From the NCBI GenBank assembly GCA_964246015.1, contig CAXTPG010000008.1, forward strand, positions 7,048 to 71,047: a DNA stretch of 64,000 nt, given 5' to 3'. The stretch comes from JBBROS01 sp964246015 (GTDB lineage Bacteria > Pseudomonadota > Alphaproteobacteria > Acetobacterales > Acetobacteraceae). The stretch's first letter is position 1. Each line of letters begins with the position of its first letter. A program made the position numbers and the translations under genes. Below the pieces are notes generated by a model, which made no database searches, was not told the DNA's origin, and worked only from the letters and a program-made list of their open reading frames with translations. Below, piece after piece: positions 1-8,247 of the stretch.

Positions 1-238
1 TCCCCGCGACCCCCACCGGATAATCCCCCGGCAGCCGACGCACGTTCGGGTCCGGATGGAACCGGGTCTGCAACGCCCGCTCCCAATCCATCCCCAGACT
101 CGGCGCCTGCAGCTGGTCCACGACCGCGCCCGCCTCCAGCACCACCACCCGGAAGCCCCGCCGCGCGAGGCTCCACGCCACCGCCAGCCCCGACGCCCCG
201 GCGCCCGCGACAGCCACGTCGCACCCCTCATCCCGCAT
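1..238 (-). CDS. GMC-family FAD oxidoreductase, N-terminal part (runs off window)
   Basis: Reading the minus strand from the ATG at 238 gives an open frame to the window edge. It begins MRDEGCDVAVAGAGASG, a Rossmann FAD-binding motif (GxGxxG) followed by a typical second strand ending VVVLEAG. Around residues 50-75 it carries a WER...HPDPNVRR...DYPV pattern that closely parallels WERRR...HPNPNRR...HPVDD in the divergent gene starting at 315, so the two are probably paralogues. GMC enzymes oxidise alcohols, sugars or sterols with FAD. Only about 79 residues are present, so substrate and completeness cannot be judged. The 76-bp gap to the neighbour presumably holds both promoters. Confidence 0.75.
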   Translation of the reverse strand, partial: MRDEGCDVAVAGAGASGLAVAWSLARRGFRVVVLEAGAVVDQLQAPSLGMDWERALQTRFHPDPNVRRLPGDYPVGVAG

Positions 239-314
239 GGCGCCATCCTTCCGACGCCCAACCTCACCAGCAATCCTCTTGTCAGGTCAACCAGCCAACT
301 GCGACACTCCCTCC

Positions 315-1925
315 ATGACGACGGACGTGCTCGTGATCGGCGCCGGGGCAGCAGGCGCGGCACTCAGTTGGCGGCTCGCGACACGAGGCATCCGGGTCAT
401 CTGCCTCGAACAGGGTGGCTGGACCCCGCCCGAAACCGGCCCCGGCAGCGACCCGGCCTGGGAGCGCCGCCGCACCGCCGACTGGCACCCCAACCCCAAC
501 CGCCGCAGCAGCCCCGCCGACCACCCCGTCGACGACACGCACAGCCCCATCCGGCCCCTCATGTGGAACGGCGTCGGCGGCTCCACCGTGCTCTGGTCCG
601 CTCATCTCCCCCGCCTCCATCCCTCCGACTTCCGGGTCCGCACCCTGGACGGCGTCGCCGACGACTGGCCCCTCGCCTACGCCGACCTGGCTCCATACTA
701 CGCCCTCAACGAGCGCATGATGGGCGTCGCCGGCCTCCCCGGCAGCCCCGCCTACCCCCGCTCCACCGACTATCCCGACGACGACGCCCCCTGCCTGCCC
801 CCCGCCCCGCTCCTGCCCACCGAACGCCGGATGACCGACGCGCTCGACCGTCTGGGCTGGCACTGGTGGCCCGCCGACATCGGCATCAACACCGGACCCC
901 ACGGCCCCAGCCGAGGCGCCTGCGTCCACTGCGGCCCCTGCGAGATCGGCTGCCACCACCGCGCGAAGGCCAGCGTCGACGTCACCTACTGGCCCGCCGC
1001 GATCGCCGCCGGGGTCCGCTTGATCCCCGGCGCCCGCGTCGCCGAAATCCCGACCGACGCGCAGGGCCGGGCCACCGGCGCCGTCTGGATCAACCGCGCC
1101 GGCCTCCGCCGCATGACACGAGCCCACGCCGTGGTCGTCGCCGCCAACGGCGTCGGCACCCCCCGCCTGTTGCTGCTCTCCGCTTCCGGCCGCCACCCGA
1201 ACGGCCTAGCCAACAGCAGCGGCCTGGTGGGCCGCCGCCTGATGCTGCACCCGCTAGGCCGGGTCATCGGCGAGTTCGAGGACCCTATCGGCGGCCACCG
1301 CGGCATCTCCGCCGGCGCGATCACCAGCCACGAGTTCTACGAGACCGACCGCGCCCGGGGCTTCGTCCGCGGCATCAAGCTGCAGGTCATGCGCTCCCTC
1401 GGCCCGGCCATGACCGCGCTGGGCGGCGGCGGCGCCCGTCTCCCCTGGGGCGCCGCCCACCGCCCCCGCTTCACCGACCGGTTCGACCGCACCCTCTCGA
1501 TCTCGATCTGCTCCGACGACCTGCCCGACGAAGACAACCGCGTCACCCTCTCACCCACCCTGCAGGACAGCGACGGCCTTCCCGCCCCCGCCATGGCCTA
1601 CACGGTCGGCGACAACACGAGACGCGCTCTCGACTGGGGCCTGCAACAGGCGAGAACCCTGCTCACCGAAGCCGGCGCCATCCGCCAGGAGTCCATCCCC
1701 CTCGTCCGCGACGCCGGCTTCCACCTCATGGGCACCGCCCGCCTGGGCACCGACCCCGAATGCTCCGTCTGCGACCCCCACGGCCGCACCCACGACGTCC
1801 CCAACCTCTTCATCGCCGACGGCTCCCTGTTCGTCACCGCCGGCGCCGTGAACCCCACCAACACCCTGCAAGCCCTGGCCCTGCGCCTCGCCGACCACAT
1901 CGCGCGCACTGCCCGGGAAACGTAG
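315..1925 (+). CDS. GMC-family FAD-dependent oxidoreductase
   Basis: A 536-residue flavoprotein of the glucose-methanol-choline family, expected to oxidise an alcohol or sugar-type substrate with FAD. Residues 1-15 (MTTDVLVIGAGAAGA) hold the dinucleotide motif, GVGGSTVLW near residue 95 is the FAD-contact loop, and the C-terminus has FHLMGTARLG and IADGSLF...AVNPTNT, the usual active-site His and Asn regions. A Cys-rich stretch CVHCGPCEIGC lies near residue 200, as in several bacterial GMC dehydrogenases. I chose the ATG at 315 because the frame upstream (from 237) is not GMC-like and the FAD motif starts right here. The gene is divergent from a paralogue and converges on an SDR gene across a perfect hairpin. 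The substrate is unknown. Confidence 0.9.
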   Translation: MTTDVLVIGAGAAGAALSWRLATRGIRVICLEQGGWTPPETGPGSDPAWERRRTADWHPNPNRRSSPADHPVDDTHSPIRPLMWNGVGGSTVLWSAHLPRLHPSDFRVRTLDGVADDWPLAYADLAPYYALNERMMGVAGLPGSPAYPRSTDYPDDDAPCLPPAPLLPTERRMTDALDRLGWHWWPADIGINTGPHGPSRGACVHCGPCEIGCHHRAKASVDVTYWPAAIAAGVRLIPGARVAEIPTDAQGRATGAVWINRAGLRRMTRAHAVVVAANGVGTPRLLLLSASGRHPNGLANSSGLVGRRLMLHPLGRVIGEFEDPIGGHRGISAGAITSHEFYETDRARGFVRGIKLQVMRSLGPAMTALGGGGARLPWGAAHRPRFTDRFDRTLSISICSDDLPDEDNRVTLSPTLQDSDGLPAPAMAYTVGDNTRRALDWGLQQARTLLTEAGAIRQESIPLVRDAGFHLMGTARLGTDPECSVCDPHGRTHDVPNLFIADGSLFVTAGAVNPTNTLQALALRLADHIARTARET

Positions 1926-1952
1926 GGTGGAATGCCCCTTCGGCATTCCACC
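1926..1952. terminator. Perfect 11-bp hairpin between convergent genes
   Basis: GGTGGAATGCC, a five-base loop, then GGCATTCCACC form an 11-bp perfect stem starting just after the stop of the GMC gene and ending 18 bp before the stop of the convergent SDR gene. It lacks a T-run on either strand, so it may be a bidirectional terminator of the GC-rich type or a dispersed palindromic element. Similar GGTGGAATGCC palindromes are, from memory, common between genes in related bacteria. Confidence 0.55.
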
Positions 1953-1969
1953 GACCGCAAAAACACGCC

Positions 1970-2662
1970 CTACAGCGTATGCTCCAGCCGGCAATTCACC
2001 AGCAACTCCGCCACCACGGCCGTGTTCGGCAGCAACAGCAACATCTCCGCCAGCTCGGCCAGATCCCCGGGCTTCGTCATCTGCTCCCGCGGGAACTGCG
2101 CCCCCATCGTCATGTCCGTCTCGACAAATCCCGGACACAGCGCCGTCGCCCGCACCCCGTCCTCGAACCCCTCCCGCCGCAGCGCATGCGTCAGCGCGAC
2201 GACGGCAAACTTGCTCATCGCATACCCGGCGTTCGGGTTCGGCACCCGCTTCCCGCTCAACGACGCCACGTTGACGATCCGCCCCGTCCCGCAGATCCGC
2301 AGATACGGCAGCGCCAGCCGCGCCAGTCGCAACGGTCCCTTCACGTTCACCGCCCATAGCTGGTCCAGCGCCGTCTCGTCCGCGTCCGTCACCATGAACT
2401 TCGGATTGATCCCCGCCGCATTCACCAGCCCATGCACCCCCCCGAACCGCGACACCGTCGCCTCCACCCAGGCCTCGGCACTCGCCACGCTCTCCGCGTC
2501 GTATCGCTGCACCATCAAGCGCTCGGACGCCACCAGCCCCCGAGCGTCCCGCACGCCCGCCGAAACCCGGAACCCCGAAGCGACCAGCCGCTCCACCACC
2601 GCCCGCCCGATCCCCCGCGCGGCGCCCGACACCATCACCACCCGATCCCGCGCCTCAAGCAA
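1970..2662 (-). CDS. Short-chain dehydrogenase/reductase (SDR)
   Basis: A 230-residue classical SDR, an NAD(P)-dependent oxidoreductase. The cofactor motif GAARGIG is at residues 13-19, the NAAG motif at 80-83, and the catalytic set is Ser133/135 (NVASLSG), Tyr146 and Lys150 (GYAMSK). Downstream, CPGFVETDM (around 175-183) is the usual PG motif. The length is slightly below the 245-255 typical of the family, and the C-terminus ends in LLVNCRLEHTL without the usual VDGG segment. The substrate cannot be deduced. The gene stands 23 bp downstream of the metallopeptidase gene on the same strand but differs from it in base composition, so a shared function is not implied. Confidence 0.9.
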   Translation of the reverse strand: MLEARDRVVMVSGAARGIGRAVVERLVASGFRVSAGVRDARGLVASERLMVQRYDAESVASAEAWVEATVSRFGGVHGLVNAAGINPKFMVTDADETALDQLWAVNVKGPLRLARLALPYLRICGTGRIVNVASLSGKRVPNPNAGYAMSKFAVVALTHALRREGFEDGVRATALCPGFVETDMTMGAQFPREQMTKPGDLAELAEMLLLLPNTAVVAELLVNCRLEHTL

Positions 2663-2685
2663 AATACGCCTCCTGATGCAAACCG

Positions 2686-4125
2686 TCAGCGACCCCGGCC
2701 GTCGAAGTTCGCGACATGCAACCGAAACAGATCCTCGAGTGCTCGCCGTTTCGGGCCAGGAGCGCCCCGCGCTGCCTGCCGAGAGGCCAATATCCGCGTC
2801 ACCCCGAAATCAGACCCGATCCCGTTCAACAGCGGCTCCATCTCCGCCCAATCGAGCGGCGCCGCGACATGCTCGATCCGCCGGTAGGCTTCGCCAATCG
2901 GGAGGAGGAGATAGGCGGCAAAGGCATTGGCCCGGGTCTCGATCGCCCGCGGCACCCTCTGGCGCGCTGCATCGATTAGAGCGGGCCAGTCATCCCCATC
3001 CAACAACAAATGCCCGAGTTCATGGGCCCACGTGAAGCGCAGAGCCCGCTCCAGGTCTTCCTCTGTCGACCCTCGCCTCAAGGTGTTTACATTGAGGACG
3101 ATTGCGGGCCCATGATTGGGCCCTATGGACGCCAACCCATCGATCCGGCGATCCAGCTTCTCTTCACGAACAATCGCGACATCCAGCCGGGCAGACAGCG
3201 CGTCGAGATCGATGGCCGTACCTTGGCGCTGCCCAAGCCAGTCCCGGGTCAGATTGGCCGCGCGAACCCCCTGCTCCAATGGCGTGTGTGTCCCACGAAG
3301 CGCCAGCAGCAACGCTCGCCGCCGCGATGACAGCATTGTCGAGCATCCGTCCGGCAACGACCGCAGCGCATCAAGAGCGGCAAGAAGCCCCGCAGGCCCG
3401 AGCCCTCCCGAACTGCGGGCCACCGCCAGAACCGGGGTCGCGTTGTCGTTTGCGATCTCGGTCAATGACCGCCCTGCAAGGACGGGAAACAAGGTCGCGG
3501 AGATGTCGGGCAGATGATCCAGGTCCGGCCGGGTCAAAGCGGAGATCAAGGCCGTCGCTGCCATCGGCTCGACGATATCCCGGCGCGCCCATCGTTCCGC
3601 AACGCCCCGCCCCGAGAGGGAGTCCCGCCGCCGCACAAGCATCTCGGCCAACAGGCCAAGCTTCTCCAGCGATGCGCGGAATGGCTCGAACGGCAGTGCT
3701 TCAAATACCTGCGCGCCCGTCTCGATCCGGATCGTCGTGCCCTGTCGAAGCACGTAGAACGAGGGCAGGCCCGCGCCATACTTCATCGACGCGAGATCGT
3801 GCCGGTAGAGGAATGCATCGATCTCGGCGGTTTCGGCGCCGATCTGCGCATCGGAAACGACGCCCTGCTCCCACCGCTCATCGGCAGCCCGTAGCAGGCC
3901 TGTCATCGATCGCGGCTCCTGCTCGGGATCGAAGATCACAGGCCAACTCTGCGACAGCAGCAACGACGGCCAGGCGTCGCTCAGATATGAAAGTACGTCC
4001 TCCGGCTCGAAGTCCGACCACCCATCGTCCCTGAACCGATGCGGCCACAGCACATCGTCCCCATCCAGGATTGCGAACTGGATCGTCCCGTCGTCTCGCA
4101 CCTCCTGTTCAAACGCCAACTTCAT
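2686..4125 (-). CDS. ImmA/IrrE-family metallo-endopeptidase
   Basis: A 479-residue protein with a zinc-peptidase motif HELGH at 368-372 in the context FTWAHELGHLLLDGDD, and a likely third ligand Glu396 in IETRANAFAAYLLLP, which is the signature of the ImmA/IrrE (M78-like) family. Members cleave repressors or antitoxins, often next to an Xre regulator. Here no helix-turn-helix is evident in the N-terminal 350 residues, and those residues are not recognised. The start overlaps the stop of a small upstream gene (ATGA at 4125-4122), so the two are translationally coupled. Codon choice is less G/C-biased at third positions than in flanking genes, suggesting horizontal acquisition. Target and trigger are unknown. 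Confidence 0.85.
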   Translation of the reverse strand: MKLAFEQEVRDDGTIQFAILDGDDVLWPHRFRDDGWSDFEPEDVLSYLSDAWPSLLLSQSWPVIFDPEQEPRSMTGLLRAADERWEQGVVSDAQIGAETAEIDAFLYRHDLASMKYGAGLPSFYVLRQGTTIRIETGAQVFEALPFEPFRASLEKLGLLAEMLVRRRDSLSGRGVAERWARRDIVEPMAATALISALTRPDLDHLPDISATLFPVLAGRSLTEIANDNATPVLAVARSSGGLGPAGLLAALDALRSLPDGCSTMLSSRRRALLLALRGTHTPLEQGVRAANLTRDWLGQRQGTAIDLDALSARLDVAIVREEKLDRRIDGLASIGPNHGPAIVLNVNTLRRGSTEEDLERALRFTWAHELGHLLLDGDDWPALIDAARQRVPRAIETRANAFAAYLLLPIGEAYRRIEHVAAPLDWAEMEPLLNGIGSDFGVTRILASRQAARGAPGPKRRALEDLFRLHVANFDGRGR

Positions 4126-4415
4126 AGGTCTGGTGGCCCACCGATTTCGATATGATCATCGAGCCAAGCATCGAAAGCCGGCTCGCACCCCTGCTGGATG
4201 GCGACGCATCGCAAGGCGGCAATCAAGCGCTTACCCATGCGTCCAGCATAGGGATACCCGTGATAGCTGTCGCCAGGATTGGTGGTTTGAGCCGTGTAGA
4301 TCGTGCCGTCCATGTCTACGGCATAGAGCCGCTTCGGAAAGGCAGCGCTGTAGGGTTCCGTCGTGATGTGCCCGATCGCACCGTCCAGCAACTTCTGTCG
4401 CCGATCGGGTGCCAT
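4122..4415 (-). CDS. Small protein coupled to ImmA/IrrE peptidase, unknown function
   Basis: A roughly 97-residue protein whose stop codon overlaps the ATG of the metallopeptidase gene by four bases. It contains YAVDMDGTIYTAQTT and GYPYAGRMGKRLIAALR and a hydrophilic, Asp-rich C-terminus (DAWLDDHIEIGGPPDL). I do not recognise the family. The start is uncertain: the ATG at 4415 is the first good candidate after the end of the next upstream gene, but in-frame GTG codons near 4480 are possible and the frame stays open further upstream. Coupling to a peptidase of the ImmA type makes a substrate, inhibitor or sensor role plausible, but that is inference only. Confidence 0.6.
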   Translation of the reverse strand: MAPDRRQKLLDGAIGHITTEPYSAAFPKRLYAVDMDGTIYTAQTTNPGDSYHGYPYAGRMGKRLIAALRCVAIQQGCEPAFDAWLDDHIEIGGPPDL

Positions 4416-4528
4416 GCCTTTCGGACATCGACCAACCCGTTCTCGCGACCGGAGATCGATGTCGACGACCGGCACATCCTGCACGCCGATATGCTTCTTC
4501 CGGTCGCCGCGATCGTATCGTCGCCCGC

Positions 4529-5518
4529 TCACGCGTCTGCAACCGCCATCTCCAACACACCCGTCGCCACATGGCACCGCGCCAGATGCCCCGGTCCCGC
4601 CTCCGCCAGCACCTGCGGCAACTCGCACCCCGCCCGCGCCATCCCGCATCGCGGCTGGAACCGGCACCCGGCCGGCATCGCGTCCAATTGCGGCACCCGC
4701 CCCGGGATCGCCGCCAGGTCCTGCCCGTCCCGGTCCATCCGCGGGATCGCGGCGAACAGGCTGGTCGTGTACGGATGCGCCGGCCGGGCGAACACCGCGT
4801 GCACGTCCGCCTGCTCCACCACCTGGCCCGCATACATCACCGCCACCCGGTCCGCGATCTGCGCCACCACGCCCAGGTTGTGCGTGATGAACAGCATCGC
4901 CATCCCGTGCTTGTCCTTCAAATCCGCAAGCAACCCCAGCACCTGCGCCTGGATCGTGACATCCAGCGCCGTCGTCGGCTCATCGGCCAAAAGCAGCGCC
5001 GGCTCGCACGCCAGCGCCAGCGCGATCATCACCCGCTGCCGCATCCCCCCGCTGAACTGGTGCGGATAATCGTTGAACCGCGCCGCCGCCGACGGGATCT
5101 TCACCTCCTCCAGCACCGAAAGCGCCGCCCGGTTCGCCTCCGCGCGGGACATCCCCCGATGGATCCGCAAACTCTCCGCCACCTGCGCCCCGATCGTCAT
5201 GACCGGGTTCAACGATGTCATCGGCTCCTGGAAGATCATCGCCATCCGGTTGCCGCGCAGCTTTTCCATCGCCCGCTCCGGCAGCCCCACCAGGTCCTGC
5301 CCATCCAGCAGGATGCGCCCCGCCCCGATCCGCCCCGCCGGCGACGGCACCAGCCCCATGATCGACAGCGCCGTCATCGACTTGCCGCACCCGCTCTCCC
5401 CCACCAGCGCCAGCGTCTCCCCCGACTCCAGCGCCAACGACACCCCGTCGATCGCGGCACACCACCCGCCCCCGATCCGGAACTCCGTCCGCAGCCCCTG
5501 CACGTCCAGTACGGTCAC
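4529..5518 (-). CDS. Dipeptide/oligopeptide-type ABC transporter ATPase (OppD/DppD-like)
   Basis: A 329-residue ABC ATPase. It shows Walker A GESGCGKS, Q-loop MIFQEPMTSLNP, signature FSGGMRQRVMIA, Walker B LLLADEPTTALD and the H-loop FITHN, followed by the Opp/Dpp C-terminal extension with GCRFQPRCGMARAGC, which in this family can bind an Fe-S cluster. The start is a GTG at 5518 overlapping the TGA of the upstream oxidoreductase (GTGA). It is the last gene of the flavin dehydrogenase operon and has no permease or OppF partner beside it. The divergent binding protein at 9388 belongs to the same transporter class, so they may serve one importer whose permeases lie elsewhere. Confidence 0.92.
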   Translation of the reverse strand: MTVLDVQGLRTEFRIGGGWCAAIDGVSLALESGETLALVGESGCGKSMTALSIMGLVPSPAGRIGAGRILLDGQDLVGLPERAMEKLRGNRMAMIFQEPMTSLNPVMTIGAQVAESLRIHRGMSRAEANRAALSVLEEVKIPSAAARFNDYPHQFSGGMRQRVMIALALACEPALLLADEPTTALDVTIQAQVLGLLADLKDKHGMAMLFITHNLGVVAQIADRVAVMYAGQVVEQADVHAVFARPAHPYTTSLFAAIPRMDRDGQDLAAIPGRVPQLDAMPAGCRFQPRCGMARAGCELPQVLAEAGPGHLARCHVATGVLEMAVADA

Positions 5519-6627
5519 GCCGTTACCCCGAAGCGCGCCGGGCTCAACCCGGCGATGGGCAGGTTCGTCTGCCCCCGCGCCATCAGCTCCGCCACCGCCC
5601 GCCCCGCCGCCGGGAACAGCTGAAACCCATGCCCCGACCACCCGAACGAGTGGAACAGCCCCGGGCACGCCGCACTCTCCCCCAACACCCCTACCTGGTC
5701 CGGCGTCCGAGCCTCGATCCCGCTCCACGTCCGCACGATCCGCGCCCCCCGCACCGCCGGGAACACCTCCGCCGCCGTCCGCGCCCCCGCGGCAAGGTTG
5801 CGGAAATCCACCACGCTCCGCTCCGCTCCCGCATCCGCGCTGCCCTGCAGCCCGCCCCCGATCACCACCGTCCCCGCATCCGTCTGCTTGAAGCTCAGCG
5901 CCCGCCCCGCGCAACTCACCGTCGGCTCCACGAAGCGCGGCAGCCGCTCCGTCACGATCATCATGCTCGCCTTCACCCCGCACGGGATGGTGTCGCCCGC
6001 CAGCGCCGCCAGATCCCGCGCCCACGCCCCGGCGCAGTTCGCCACCCGGTCCGCCTCGAACGCCCCCGCCGACGTCTCCACCACCAGCGCATCCCCGCGC
6101 CGGGCCACGCCCAGCACCGCGACCCCCTCCCGCAGCACCGCCCCGGCCTCCACCGCCGCCGCCCGCACCGCCATCACCGTCCGCACCGGGTCCGCCGAGC
6201 CGTCCGCCCGCGTCACCAGCGCCGCCTGCACGTGCGGCGCCACCGCCGGCAGCAGCCGCCGCACCTCCGCCCGATCGACCAGCTCCTCGTGCTCCCACCC
6301 CAATGACCGCGTCAGCGCCGCCCGGGCCTCCATCTTGACCTGGTCCGCGTCGTTCTCGATCACCCGCACTTGGCCCGTCGGCCGGAACCCGCAATCGTCG
6401 CCCACCAGGCCCGGCATGTCCTGCCACAGCTCGAACGCCGCCTGGCTCAGCCCGATCTCCGCCGGGTCGCGCCCCAGCCGACGCACGCCGCCCGCATTGA
6501 TGCCGCTGCTGTGCCGCCCGACATGCCGCCGCTCCAGCACCGTGACCGCCCACCCCATGCGCGCCAGGTGCAGCGCCGTCGCCAGCCCATGCAGCCCCCC
6601 ACCGACGACGACAGCGCGCTCAGCCAT
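5515..6627 (-). CDS. DAO-family FAD-dependent oxidoreductase (HcnC/SoxB-like subunit)
   Basis: A 370-residue D-amino-acid-oxidase-fold flavoprotein. It begins MAERAVVVGGGLHG, the FAD motif, followed by an acidic strand end (VTVLER) and RHSSGINAGGVRRLGR, the conserved S-x-x-N-x-G-G region. Near the C-terminus GLFHSFGWSGHGFQLFPAAG is the second flavin-contact region. Such proteins are the catalytic beta subunits of multi-subunit dehydrogenases acting on sarcosine, hydroxyproline, opines or glycine. It overlaps the upstream FAD subunit by 8 bp and the downstream ATPase by 4 bp, so co-expression is near certain. A second DAO protein sits at the head of the same operon. Confidence 0.92.
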   Translation of the reverse strand: MAERAVVVGGGLHGLATALHLARMGWAVTVLERRHVGRHSSGINAGGVRRLGRDPAEIGLSQAAFELWQDMPGLVGDDCGFRPTGQVRVIENDADQVKMEARAALTRSLGWEHEELVDRAEVRRLLPAVAPHVQAALVTRADGSADPVRTVMAVRAAAVEAGAVLREGVAVLGVARRGDALVVETSAGAFEADRVANCAGAWARDLAALAGDTIPCGVKASMMIVTERLPRFVEPTVSCAGRALSFKQTDAGTVVIGGGLQGSADAGAERSVVDFRNLAAGARTAAEVFPAVRGARIVRTWSGIEARTPDQVGVLGESAACPGLFHSFGWSGHGFQLFPAAGRAVAELMARGQTNLPIAGLSPARFGVTA

Positions 6628-7954
6628 CCAACGCCGCCAACTCGCCCAGGGTCAGCGGCTTCGTCGGGAACCGCATCCGCAACGGCTCGACCTCCTCCTG
6701 CGCCACGCCCCGCGCCTCCGCCACCACCCGCGCGATCGTCGGGCCGCACATCCGCCCCTGGCACGGCCCCATCCCCGCCCGGGTGAACGACTTCAGCTGG
6801 TTCAGCCCCAGGCACCCCAGCCCCACCGCCTCCCGCACGCGCCCGGCCGTCACCTCCTCGCACCGGCACACCACCGTCGCGTCGGCGATCGCCCCCTCCA
6901 GCGGCGGATACAGCCCGTCCAACAAAGGCCGCAGCGCCATCCGCCGCGCCCGCCGCACCATCGCCGGCCGGGCGAGCGCATCCCGCGTTCCCGCATCGAT
7001 CCGCCCCAGCCGCGCGAGCGCCCCCAGCACCGCGATCCGCCCGGACAGCATCGCCGCCTCCCACCCGCCCACGCCCGCGCCATCCCCCGCGATCGCGACC
7101 CCCGGCACCGAGCTCAATCCCCAACGGTCCACCGCCGGCCGCCAGCATCGCTGCGCCCGGTCCCACTCATGCGCGCACCCCAGCGCCCGGCTGATCTGCA
7201 CCGAAGGGATCACCCCGTCATGCTGCAGCAGCCCGTCCGCGTCCTCGATCCGCGCCACCCCCCCGGTCCGGAACCCGATCCGCTCCAGCCGCCCATCCCC
7301 CCACGCCTGCAACCCCGACGCATGCACCCAGGGCACCCCCGCGGCCGCGATCCGCCGGCGCCACGCCACCCCTTTCGCCATAGCCCCCGGCGACCGCAGC
7401 GCCCCCCCGACCGCCCCCGGCACGATCCGCCCCCCGGACAGATCCAGCACCCCCGCGATCGTCCCGCCCGCGTCCAGCGCCTGCACCGCATACAGCAGCA
7501 GCAATGGCCCCTGCCCCGCCAGCCACACCCGCCCCCGGGGCACCAGCCTCCCCGTCTTCAGCAGGATCTGCGCCGCCCCCACCGTCATCACCCCCGGCAG
7601 CGTCCACCCCGGCACCGCCACCGGCCGCTCCGTCGTCCCGGTCGCCAACAAAATTTCTCCGGCGAGTACGGAATGCGCAGACCCCGCCTCGCTCCAGAAC
7701 ACCGTCCGCCCCTCGACGGCCCAAACCGTCGCCCCGAACCTTCCCTCGGCCCCCGAAGCCCGGAACGCCGCCACCGCCCGCTTCGCGCCGACATCGTCCC
7801 GGGACGTCGCCGCCCGCCCCTCGATCGCCTGCCACACCCGCCCCCCCGGCCCCGCCCCCTCGTCCAGCAGCAGCACCGAGGCCCCATGTCCGCGCGCCTC
7901 CACCGCCGCCGCCAGCCCCGCCGGCCCGGCCCCCACGATCACCAGGTCCGTCAC
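6620..7954 (-). CDS. FAD/NAD-type oxidoreductase with BFD-like Fe-S domain (HcnB/OoxA-like)
   Basis: A 444-residue pyridine-nucleotide-disulfide-type flavoprotein. VTDLVIVGAGPAGLAAA opens the FAD fold. LLLATGTTERPVAVPGW is the second FAD contact, and the last ~90 residues contain CRCEEVT and GPCQGRMCGP, the four cysteines of a BFD-like [2Fe-2S] domain. This is the architecture of the alpha subunits of hydrogen cyanide synthase, opine oxidase and D-hydroxyproline dehydrogenase complexes. The start is a GTG at 7954 inside the stop of the ferredoxin-like gene (GTGA). Together with the 2Fe-2S and DAO proteins it should form a membrane-linked or soluble dehydrogenase that passes electrons from an imino or amino acid to the quinone pool. 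The substrate is not determined. Confidence 0.92.
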   Translation of the reverse strand: MTDLVIVGAGPAGLAAAVEARGHGASVLLLDEGAGPGGRVWQAIEGRAATSRDDVGAKRAVAAFRASGAEGRFGATVWAVEGRTVFWSEAGSAHSVLAGEILLATGTTERPVAVPGWTLPGVMTVGAAQILLKTGRLVPRGRVWLAGQGPLLLLYAVQALDAGGTIAGVLDLSGGRIVPGAVGGALRSPGAMAKGVAWRRRIAAAGVPWVHASGLQAWGDGRLERIGFRTGGVARIEDADGLLQHDGVIPSVQISRALGCAHEWDRAQRCWRPAVDRWGLSSVPGVAIAGDGAGVGGWEAAMLSGRIAVLGALARLGRIDAGTRDALARPAMVRRARRMALRPLLDGLYPPLEGAIADATVVCRCEEVTAGRVREAVGLGCLGLNQLKSFTRAGMGPCQGRMCGPTIARVVAEARGVAQEEVEPLRMRFPTKPLTLGELAALDG

Positions 7955-8247
7955 CCCTCGTCCCCCGACAGCGCCCGCGCCCCCATCTGGGTCTCGATCC
8001 GCATCCCCTCCCGCACCGGCACCAGGCAAAGCTGCACCCCGCCCGCGCCATCCACGACCGCCAAGCAGTCGAAGCACGCGCCCATCATGCAATACGCCCC
8101 CCGCGCCGCCCCGCTCACCGCCGTCCGCCGCGTCGCCAGCACCCCCGCCCCGATCAGCGCCGCGGCCGCACTCTCCCCCGACCGCGCCGCCACCGGCGCC
8201 CCGTCGAAGAACACGGTCACATCCCCCGCCTCACTGCGCCTGAACAC
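7951..8247 (-). CDS. [2Fe-2S] ferredoxin-like subunit (HcnA/SoxD-like)
   Basis: A ~98-residue protein with a plant-type ferredoxin cluster motif, YCMMGACFDC followed by LCLVPV, supplying four cysteines. VTVFFDGAPVAARSGESAAAAL is split here as VTVFFDGAPV and ARSGESAAAAL, the family's N-terminal fold. I placed the start at the GTG at 8247 (VFRRSEAG), because homologues usually begin MFRR; a GTG at 8220 with an upstream AGGCGGGGG is the alternative. The first choice overlaps the upstream DAO gene by 17 bp and the downstream FAD subunit by 4 bp. It is the small electron-transfer subunit of the dehydrogenase encoded by the same operon. Confidence 0.88.
   Translation of the reverse strand: MFRRSEAGDVTVFFDGAPVAARSGESAAAALIGAGVLATRRTAVSGAARGAYCMMGACFDCLAVVDGAGGVQLCLVPVREGMRIETQMGARALSGDEG

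Noticed and set aside
56..2359. A 767-codon open frame on the plus strand
   Set aside because: It is a Pro/Arg-rich, low-complexity frame created by the high GC content. It overlaps the GMC gene in another frame and crosses the minus-strand SDR gene, both of which have clear family motifs.
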